Made by a program: the position numbers and the translations under genes. From an uncultured Hyphomicrobiales bacterium (lineage in GTDB: Bacteria; Pseudomonadota; Alphaproteobacteria; Rhizobiales; CAJQND01), in contig CAJQND010000347.1 in the NCBI GenBank assembly GCA_905479595.1, positions 1 to 13,261 of the forward strand: DNA of 13,261 nt, read 5' to 3'. Positions 1 through 6,400 of this stretch are shown piece after piece; the stretch's first letter is position 1, and each line of letters opens with the position of its first letter. Below the pieces are notes generated by a model. The model did not search any database, had not been told where the DNA came from, and worked only from the letters and a program-made list of their open reading frames with translations.

Positions 1-925
1 CTGCTTCCAGCCAATGGCTGAGCGATCTGCCAAGTGATTTTTCCAGCAAGGCAACGTCAGATTGGAAAGCGCTGGCGAGTTTCTGGCGCTGCTCGTCGGT
101 GAGCGGGGGGATGGGGAGCTCCGTCTTGTTCCACTTTCTCATCAACGACGTTATGCCAAGACGTAGTTTGATGTTGTTGCGTTTTCTGAATTCGATCACG
201 CTGCGCGCAAACCGATCCAGTGCCGGGTACTTTCTGATTTTTGCAACGTTTATTCGTCTGAAGCTTTCCGGTGGTTCGGGCGCAAGGTCGAGGAATTCAA
301 TCACCTGGCGATAGGCAAGTTCTGGATCGTTCGCAAAGTCGTCATACAGAACAATGTGCAATTGATCTTGGGGTACCACAGACTTCATCCGCTCAACCTG
401 CCACCCCAGTGCACAGGAATGGAGATAGGCGAGATGGTCTGGCGGGTATCCCCGGAAAACGCCAACCGGATTTCCTGCACGCCGCTCATCATTGGCGGCA
501 AGTGCTGCATCGAGATCAGTGATCAATTCGTTTCCGTTAAACACTTGCTGGCGATGCATTGACGGAACCATTCCAAGAGGATTGCGAACCATGGCGATGA
601 AGCGTGAATCTGGATTGTACTTGAGAACATTGCTGATCGCGGTGGGTGAATACATGTACCAGACGGATGCTTCGCAGAGCCACTTGGTGCCCGGTGGAGC
701 GTTTTGGAAGCAAGCCTCGTACTTTGCTCGCGAAGGCGTCAGTTGATATTCATCACCAAAATGGTGTGGTTCTTTTTTGGGAGACACAAACACTTGTGAA
801 TGACCCGACAACCAATGCCAAAGCGCGGTCGTGCCGCTTTTGGGCGCACCGACGATAAACAAGTTTGTTTGAGCTGGAACGGTCAATTCTGGTGCTCGTC
901 GCGCAAGATTACTTTTTGACGGCAC
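1..925 (-). CDS. PAPS-dependent sulfotransferase family protein, 3' end cut by window edge
   Basis: Translating the minus strand from a GTG at 925-923 gives 308 open codons to the window edge. Residues 28-33 read PKSGTT, the 5'-phosphosulfate-binding loop of PAPS sulfotransferases. Residues 114-122 read RNPLGMVPS, matching the 3'-phosphate-binding motif with its conserved Arg (114) and Ser (122). The visible end, SLSHWLEA, resembles the usual family C-terminus, so probably only a few residues are missing. The family moves sulfate from PAPS to a hydroxyl or amine; the acceptor here is unknown. No signal peptide or membrane segment is visible. The GTG lies 17 bases inside the end of the upstream reductase-fusion gene, and an in-frame TGA shortly upstream blocks any ATG start. 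A later TTG at 886-884 is possible but lacks a ribosome binding site. The overlap suggests cotranscription with the glutamate-synthase-like operon, although sulfation has no obvious link to it. Confidence 0.88.
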   Translation of the reverse strand, partial: MPSKSNLARRAPELTVPAQTNLFIVGAPKSGTTALWHWLSGHSQVFVSPKKEPHHFGDEYQLTPSRAKYEACFQNAPPGTKWLCEASVWYMYSPTAISNVLKYNPDSRFIAMVRNPLGMVPSMHRQQVFNGNELITDLDAALAANDERRAGNPVGVFRGYPPDHLAYLHSCALGWQVERMKSVVPQDQLHIVLYDDFANDPELAYRQVIEFLDLAPEPPESFRRINVAKIRKYPALDRFARSVIEFRKRNNIKLRLGITSLMRKWNKTELPIPPLTDEQRQKLASAFQSDVALLEKSLGRSLSHWLEA

Positions 926-3434
926 CTGCCAGCGGAATTCCGCTTGCCTCCGCAGTCATTAAGGTAATGGAGCGCAAATCCTCTGGTTCAATGTTGTGAA
1001 TGTTGGTCTTACCAGTACAGCGCGCCATAATGGAAGCCTCTGTGGTTAAGCCTCGCAACAGGGACTTGGTGCGGTCGATGCGTTCTTCGCCACTGAGGCT
1101 GGCATCGTAGCTGAGAGTTGCACCATCAATCTGGCCACCAAGCGCCAGGCCCATGGCTGTGCCAAGCACCATAACGTTCGCGCCGAGGCCGATCAGTTTT
1201 GCAGCATCAGTGCCCGTACGCAGGCCACCGAAATAGATGATGTCGAGGTCTTCTTCGCGGTTCATCGCCCGCATGGTGCGCATGACATCGCGCAACACAG
1301 TGAGATCAGGCGCGCCGGAAAGTTCGCTTTCAGCACTTCCCATCCGACCATTGGCAAGGGTTAGGAGAAAATGAAATCCATTTTCGAGAGCGAATGGTAC
1401 CGCTTCGCTTACAGTGTCGGCGGTGACGGCGAGGCCTTTTGGACGGTCATCTTCGGGCAAATCCAGCTTGGCGAAGTCTTCTTTGCCAACCGCATATACA
1501 ATTGCGTCAGCGCGGTTAGAGGCGCTTTCCGTAGTGTTTTCAATGAACTGAACCCAGCTCACACCATCAGCAGGCTGGCGCGCGCCGAGATAGGCTGCAC
1601 CTTGTTGGCGAAGACCCTCATCAAGGGCCATTGTGACTTGCTCGGGGGCTGCATCAAACCCGGTGACCATAAATGGCCCCTCAAGTTCGATACTTGAGCA
1701 GAAAGTGGTGTTGACGGAACAGGCATCGCGATAAGGGTCGATCACCAGGCGAGAAAGGTTGGCGGGCAGAAAAACCAGATCTTGCAGGTCCGCCGGGCGG
1801 TTTTCGCCGAACGGGTTATCGCGGTTTTCAAGTCTGTGCCGGAAAATCGCCTGTTGAGTTTTGACATCATTTTTGTTGGTGCGGGCCATGACGAATATGT
1901 CTTCGCGGTTACGCACTGAGTAATCCGTTGAACCGGTTTCTGCGTCACAACGATAGCAGCGTGCTGCTTCTTTGCGCGCTTCTTCGTCGGTATAGGTGGT
2001 TTCGATTTCCGGGAACTTCACGGGTTCTGCACCAACACCATGGAAATCTTGCTCATGCCGGTTGAAGACTTCCCATTGTGCATCGTCGGCAATTTTAACC
2101 GCGCGCGTACGAAAGGGAGTTCGGTATGGCATTGGGGCATCAACGGCGTCCAGATGCGCGTTGATGTAATAAGCGGCGCGGTGGCCGTGCTGCATGGCCA
2201 TCACAATTGTTGACCCGCCAAATGCGCCATCGCCCGCGGCAAAAACTTGCGGGTCTTCGGTGCGCATGCTTTCCCATTCGGTATGCACCCGGTCCCATTC
2301 CATCAGTTTATGACCATCTAGTTCGGAGCACTCTGCTTTTTGCCCGACCGCAAGAATAACTTTGCCACACGGAATATCATGTTCACTTCCGGCGACGTCG
2401 ACCGGGCGGCGGCGGCCATCTTCGTCAGGCGCGCCAAGCTCGGTTTGAATGCAGGTAAGGTTGTAGCCATCTCCAGCGGGCGAAATTGCAACCGGCTGCG
2501 TGTTGTAGACAATTTCAATGCCTTCCTTGATCGCGCCTTCCAGCTCATCAAGGCGTGCTGGCATTTCATCAGGTCCACGCCGGTAAAGCACTTTCACCTT
2601 TTTGCAGCCGGGAAGGCGTAAGGCGGCACGGCAGGCATCCATGGCCACATCGCCACCGCCAACGACGACCACTGTTTCAGGCATTTCAGGCCGTGCGCCG
2701 CCATTCACTTCACGCAGGAAGCCGACGCCATCGATTGCGTCGGAACCATTGCTGCCTTTCAGCGGCATCGTTTTGCCAATCCACGCGCCAATTGTTATCA
2801 GCACTACGTCATGGCGCTTTTTCAGTTCATCGAGGCTGATGCCGCTACCAAGGCCGGTATTGGTATGCACGCTAATTCCGGGGCAATGGTCAAGCATTCG
2901 GTCGATGTCTTCCTGGATGACATTTTGTGGCAAGCGGAATGCGGGAATGCCCCATGCCATCATACCGCCAAGGCGGTCGGATTGCTCATACACGTGAACT
3001 GCAAACCCCGCCTCGGCCAAATCGTGTGCAGCGGTTAATCCAGCCGGGCCGCCACCTACAATAGCGATGGTCTCGCTGCGGGTAACTTCTTTGACCGGTA
3101 GTTGATGGCTGGTGCCAAGCTTGTCCATGACATAGCGTTTGAGGTTGCGAATGGCGATGGCGCCATCTGAATCAACACGCCGACACGCCGGTTCGCACGG
3201 CGCATCACACACCCGCCCGCAAATTGAACTAAACGGATTGGTCGCGGTGATCGCTTCAAATGCCTTCTCGATCTCACCGTCCCAGATGTGCGCGATGTAA
3301 GAAGGTGCGTCCGTGCCAATCGGGCAGGCGACCTGGCATGGAGCGGGAACAAAATGCAGCTCGGCGGTATCGTCGGCAAACTGTTTTGGAGCAGGGGGCA
3401 TTGCCACCCGGTCAATTGAATAAACTGTAGTCAT
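909..3434 (-). CDS. GltD-like FAD/NADPH oxidoreductase fused to a diverged glutamate-synthase-type barrel
   Basis: This is an 841-residue protein in one uninterrupted frame. Residues 30-105 form the GltD-type N-terminal iron-sulfur domain, with Cys33, 37, 72, 76, 80 and 84 as likely [4Fe-4S] ligands. Residues 121-435 form the two-dinucleotide-fold reductase: GGGPAG at 127-132 for FAD, GGGDVAMD at 259-266 for NADPH, and FAAGD at 398-402 closing the FAD site. Cys493 and Cys496 (RCYRCD) mark the end of the GltD part. GltD homologues normally stop near 450-500 residues, but this one continues to 841. The extra 345 residues look like a glutamate-synthase FMN barrel: a FLPANLSRL entry segment at 555-563 and GGLRTGTDAAK at 736-746 in the phosphate-binding position. 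The [3Fe-4S] cysteine triplet is reduced to a lone Cys806. The likely role is electron input from NADPH to the partner barrel encoded upstream. The ATG directly abuts the TAA of that gene. The function of the C-terminal barrel is inferred only. Confidence 0.9.
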   Translation of the reverse strand: MTTVYSIDRVAMPPAPKQFADDTAELHFVPAPCQVACPIGTDAPSYIAHIWDGEIEKAFEAITATNPFSSICGRVCDAPCEPACRRVDSDGAIAIRNLKRYVMDKLGTSHQLPVKEVTRSETIAIVGGGPAGLTAAHDLAEAGFAVHVYEQSDRLGGMMAWGIPAFRLPQNVIQEDIDRMLDHCPGISVHTNTGLGSGISLDELKKRHDVVLITIGAWIGKTMPLKGSNGSDAIDGVGFLREVNGGARPEMPETVVVVGGGDVAMDACRAALRLPGCKKVKVLYRRGPDEMPARLDELEGAIKEGIEIVYNTQPVAISPAGDGYNLTCIQTELGAPDEDGRRRPVDVAGSEHDIPCGKVILAVGQKAECSELDGHKLMEWDRVHTEWESMRTEDPQVFAAGDGAFGGSTIVMAMQHGHRAAYYINAHLDAVDAPMPYRTPFRTRAVKIADDAQWEVFNRHEQDFHGVGAEPVKFPEIETTYTDEEARKEAARCYRCDAETGSTDYSVRNREDIFVMARTNKNDVKTQQAIFRHRLENRDNPFGENRPADLQDLVFLPANLSRLVIDPYRDACSVNTTFCSSIELEGPFMVTGFDAAPEQVTMALDEGLRQQGAAYLGARQPADGVSWVQFIENTTESASNRADAIVYAVGKEDFAKLDLPEDDRPKGLAVTADTVSEAVPFALENGFHFLLTLANGRMGSAESELSGAPDLTVLRDVMRTMRAMNREEDLDIIYFGGLRTGTDAAKLIGLGANVMVLGTAMGLALGGQIDGATLSYDASLSGEERIDRTKSLLRGLTTEASIMARCTGKTNIHNIEPEDLRSITLMTAEASGIPLAGAVKK

Positions 3435-5393
3435 TTAAGAAGCTTTCCGGGTGGCCTGGGGTTTGGTGTCGCGGTAGCCGGGTTCGTAAGGCAGGCCAGT
3501 AATGGCAGCAGCCTCCGGCGTTAGCGCCACCAGATCGTTACGGTCGAGTTGATGAATGTCGTCATAGCCATGTGCGACTGCGATGGTTGCCAATTGCCAA
3601 CGCACACCTTCCAGGAAGCGGTGGATGTTTTCCGCCTCCACATTGGTTTGGTAGCGTTTCTCATGCTCGGGGTCTTGCGTTGCTATACCCACAACGCATT
3701 GGCCCACATGGCATTGCAGGCATGCAATGCACCCACCTGCAATAATCGCTGCGGTGCCGAATGCCACAGCATGCGCACCAAGCGCAATTGCCTTTGCGGC
3801 ATCCAGTCCATCTTTGATGCCGCCCATAAGTACAACCGGCATTTCTTCTACGCCGCCAACCTCGCCAAGAGCGTCCATGGCTTCCTGAATGGCGGACAAG
3901 GTAGGAATACCAACATATTCGAGTACTTCATTGCCTGCCGCACCGGTAGATCCTTGCAAGCCGTCGAGTTCAACGAAATCAAATCCGTCTTTAAAGGCGA
4001 TCTTGATATCGTCGCGCACCCGTCCTGCACCAAGCTTGACGGATACCGGGATGCGGTGGCCAGTGGCTTCACGGAATTCTTCGACCTTGATGACCAGATC
4101 GTCGGCACCGAGTACGTCGGGGTGGCGGGAAGGTGAACGAAGATCAATGCCCGCGGGGATGCCGCGAATGCGGGCAATTTCTTCGGTTACCTTTTTGGCC
4201 ATGAGCTGGCCGCCAAGACCGGGTTTTGCACCCTGCGAGATATAAATCTCCAGGCCATTGGCGCGCTGCATGTCGTGGATATTCCAACCCAAACGCCCGG
4301 ACAGGCACTGATAAATAAGTTGGTCAGCGGCTTCTCGCTGCTCGTCCATCATGCCGCCTTCGCCGGTATTTTCGGAAATACCAGATAGCGCCGAGGCACG
4401 GGCAAGGGCGAGTTTGGCGGATTTCGAAAGTGCGCCATAGCTCATCGGCGCAATCATAACCGGCATGCTGAGCTTGATCGGCTCTGCGCCATTGCGCGCA
4501 CCAATTTCGGTTTTGAGGTCAATCTTTTTTGTGACCTCACCATCCGCCGGAATCTGGCTTAAATCCTTCCGGAATGCCAGGTCGGCAAGATGGGGCAGGG
4601 CACGGGTTGCCCCATAACCACGGATGCGATAGCGGCCAATCTGCGCCTTGATGTCGATGTCGGTCTGGACCTTGGCGTTCCAATAATCCGATGTACCGGA
4701 CGCCATAAAAAATGACTGGCTTCTGCTGCGCGGTTCGTTACGCGAATAATGGAGCTTTTCACCAGCGTTCACGATTTTCTGGAAGCTGCCGTTGAACGGG
4801 ATTTGATAGCGTTCCAGCATTTCACGAATTTCGTCATCTTCGTCGGATTCAAGATCGATTTGTTTTGCATCTGTGCCGAGAGAATTGACCTTCCCCGCCA
4901 CATAGAGCGTACCACCGGTCATGTCCTGGCCGACTTTTTCGCCTGACTGCCCGAGAATAACGATCCGCCCGCCATACATCATGTAGCCTGCCATGAAATT
5001 GGCATTGCCGGCGCAAAGGAGCGTGCCTTCTTTCATGACCTGTCCGGCACGCGAACCAATATTGCCATGAACGATTACTTCCGCGCCGCGAATGGCGACC
5101 GCAGCAATGGCCCCGGCATTACCGCGCACAACAATAGAGCCTGTCAGCATATTATCCGCCAGGCCCCAGCCGACGTTGTTTTCTACTTCGAACCGCGCGC
5201 CATCGGAAAGCCCGGCGCAGAAATAACCCGCCGAGCCATGCACACGCACATTAATAGGGTGCACCAGGCCAACGCCAATATGATGTTTGGCATCAGGGTT
5301 CAGAACATCAACGTTTTCACCCTCCGCACCATATTTGCGGATGAGTTTGTTCGCTTCAGTAACGGAAAGACGTGCTAGATCGATTTTTGCCAT
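3435..5393 (-). CDS. GXGXG beta-helix domain fused to FMN/[3Fe-4S] glutamate-synthase barrel (GlxC-GlxD / MgsB-MgsC-like)
   Basis: This is a 652-residue protein. Residues 40-175 are a Gly-rich repeat (VHGSAG, VRGNAG, VHGNIGSRAG, VAGKV) typical of the GXGXG right-handed beta-helix at the end of glutamate synthase GltB. Residues 300-640 are the glutamate-synthase FMN barrel: MPVMIAPMSYGALS at 310-323, NTGEGG at 342-347, SQGAKPGLGGQL at 386-397, and GGIKDGLDAAKAIALGA at 524-540 for the FMN phosphate. Cys555, Cys561 and Cys566 keep the C-x5-C-x4-C spacing of the [3Fe-4S] site, followed by the diagnostic VGIATQDP; Cys558 is extra. In GltB the barrel precedes the beta-helix, so the order is reversed here. 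In GlxC/GlxD and MgsB/MgsC these parts are separate proteins, so this looks like a fusion. It should be the catalytic amino-transfer subunit, working with the amidotransferase upstream (19-base overlap) and the reductase downstream (abutting). The acceptor, 2-oxoglutarate or another such as methylamine plus glutamate, cannot be told from sequence. Confidence 0.92.
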   Translation of the reverse strand: MAKIDLARLSVTEANKLIRKYGAEGENVDVLNPDAKHHIGVGLVHPINVRVHGSAGYFCAGLSDGARFEVENNVGWGLADNMLTGSIVVRGNAGAIAAVAIRGAEVIVHGNIGSRAGQVMKEGTLLCAGNANFMAGYMMYGGRIVILGQSGEKVGQDMTGGTLYVAGKVNSLGTDAKQIDLESDEDDEIREMLERYQIPFNGSFQKIVNAGEKLHYSRNEPRSRSQSFFMASGTSDYWNAKVQTDIDIKAQIGRYRIRGYGATRALPHLADLAFRKDLSQIPADGEVTKKIDLKTEIGARNGAEPIKLSMPVMIAPMSYGALSKSAKLALARASALSGISENTGEGGMMDEQREAADQLIYQCLSGRLGWNIHDMQRANGLEIYISQGAKPGLGGQLMAKKVTEEIARIRGIPAGIDLRSPSRHPDVLGADDLVIKVEEFREATGHRIPVSVKLGAGRVRDDIKIAFKDGFDFVELDGLQGSTGAAGNEVLEYVGIPTLSAIQEAMDALGEVGGVEEMPVVLMGGIKDGLDAAKAIALGAHAVAFGTAAIIAGGCIACLQCHVGQCVVGIATQDPEHEKRYQTNVEAENIHRFLEGVRWQLATIAVAHGYDDIHQLDRNDLVALTPEAAAITGLPYEPGYRDTKPQATRKAS

Positions 5394-6286
5394 GTGTTGA
5401 AAGTCCCGGGCGGTGGTTCGACGGTGTTCAAGGGCTTGCCTGGAAACAGCCGGTTCAGTGAAACTTCTTCAGATGCGATCGCAATGATGTCGTCATCTTC
5501 ATATTTGACCATCGGTTTGGCGGCGAGGTTGTCCTTGGCGTAACCGATTTCGTCTTTGGTCGAGACCAGGAAGGAGAAAGTGCCATCCATGTCTTCGATC
5601 GAGTCTTCAAGAGCATCACGCAAGGAAATGCCGTTTGAGAGCTTTTCAGCCAGATAAACCGCGATCAGTTCGCTGTCATTATCGGTGTTAAATTCAAAGC
5701 CATGCTTTTCGAGCCGCCGGCGCATCTTCCAGTAATTGGTGATCTGGCCGTTATGGACAATGGCGATATCTGCAAATCCTGTTGCCCAAAAGGGGTGAGA
5801 CGCTTCTGGCGCTACATCTGATTCCGTTGCCAGGCGCACATGGCCAATGCCGTGAGACCCTTCAAAACTGTCTACTTTGTAGGTTGCGTCAACATCGTGC
5901 GCGCCGCCGATATCTTTAATGATGTCCAGGCTCTCGCCGATAGACACCACTTTCGCGACATGTTCCATTGCATAGGAGAAGGCCTTCAGGTCGCCAGAAA
6001 ACTTGACCTGCACCCGATATGTAGTGCCATCGCGTGATTCGTCGACAATTTCGGCCTGAAACTCGGCCAATTTCGCTTTGATCCTGGTGATGCGGTCCTC
6101 GGTGCGCTCTTCATCGCCAACAAAAAAGCGAAGTCGCAACAGACCGGGTTGCGGTTCATGATAAAGCGCAAATCCGGTGGAATCCGGTCCCCGGTGCTGG
6201 CATCCATCGAGCATAGCAATGAGCGCGTTGCCCACGCCAGCATCCATGGTATTGCGTTTATACATAATGCCTGCGATTCCACACAT
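5375..6286 (-). CDS. Class II glutamine amidotransferase subunit (GlxB / MgsA-like)
   Basis: This 303-residue protein starts MCGIAGIMYKR. Cys2 becomes the N-terminal nucleophile of the Ntn-hydrolase glutaminase once Met is removed. Supporting motifs are HRGPDSTG (31-38), GHVRLATES (148-156), IVHNGQITNY (176-185) and NTDNDSELIAVYL (200-212), all typical of class II amidotransferase active sites. It should hydrolyse glutamine and deliver ammonia to the FMN-barrel subunit. There is no synthetase, PRTase or SIS domain after the glutaminase, so it is not PurF, AsnB or GlmS. Size and context match GlxB/MgsA. A segment of roughly 95 residues (about 50-145) lies between the HRGPDS and GHVRLATES motifs, much longer than in PurF-type enzymes. 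The start is secure because AGGAGG lies 8 bases upstream of the ATG. It is the first gene of the operon and its stop overlaps the next start by 19 bases. Confidence 0.92.
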   Translation of the reverse strand: MCGIAGIMYKRNTMDAGVGNALIAMLDGCQHRGPDSTGFALYHEPQPGLLRLRFFVGDEERTEDRITRIKAKLAEFQAEIVDESRDGTTYRVQVKFSGDLKAFSYAMEHVAKVVSIGESLDIIKDIGGAHDVDATYKVDSFEGSHGIGHVRLATESDVAPEASHPFWATGFADIAIVHNGQITNYWKMRRRLEKHGFEFNTDNDSELIAVYLAEKLSNGISLRDALEDSIEDMDGTFSFLVSTKDEIGYAKDNLAAKPMVKYEDDDIIAIASEEVSLNRLFPGKPLNTVEPPPGTFNTWQKSI

Positions 6287-6294
6287 CTCGAGAC

Positions 6295-6300
6295 CCTCCT
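6295..6300 (-). promoter_or_regulatory. Ribosome binding site of the amidotransferase gene
   Basis: On the minus strand this reads AGGAGG, a full-strength Shine-Dalgarno core, with an 8-base spacer to the ATG at 6286-6284. It is the strongest ribosome binding site in the window, in contrast to the weak or absent ones inside the operon, where overlaps suggest coupled translation. Confidence 0.85.
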
Positions 6301-6312
6301 GATCGTGAGCTA

Positions 6313-6336
6313 ATTTTAGAAATCCTATTCTAAAAT
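6313..6336. promoter_or_regulatory. Perfect 9+9 bp inverted repeat, candidate operator of the amidotransferase operon
   Basis: The arms ATTTTAGAA (6313-6321) and TTCTAAAAT (6328-6336) are exact reverse complements separated by 6 bases (ATCCTA). The near edge is 27 bases upstream of the amidotransferase start. A 24-bp AT-rich dyad of this kind is typical of a dimeric helix-turn-helix regulator site. On the minus strand the spacer region contains TAGGAT and the overlapping TAGAAT, which could serve as a -10 box, so a bound protein could block transcription. The regulator is not encoded next to the operon. The -35 is not clear. The inverted repeat is seen directly; its use as an operator is inferred. 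The rest of the gap (6287-6400) holds only the ribosome binding site, an A-tract (minus strand) and a poor hairpin. Confidence 0.55.
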
Positions 6337-6400
6337 GCTACTGGTGGGAAACTTTTTTTTCTGTGTGGAAAATGTTTTTCACAGTTACATGGCGTTTTGC

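Noticed and set aside
3549..4136. 195-codon open frame on the plus strand
   Set aside because: It lies wholly antisense to the well-supported beta-helix/FMN-barrel gene and shows no domain or ribosome binding site.
5375..6286. Assignment of the operon to N-methylglutamate synthesis (mgsABC)
   Set aside because: The glutaminase and barrel are compatible, but there are no mgd genes nearby, and the GltD-barrel fusion is not part of the known pathway.
6361..6384. Imperfect hairpin CTGTG...CACAG between the HerA gene and the amidotransferase gene, considered as a terminator
   Set aside because: In the direction of herA transcription it is followed by a run of A, not T, and the stem is only 5 bp with mismatches.
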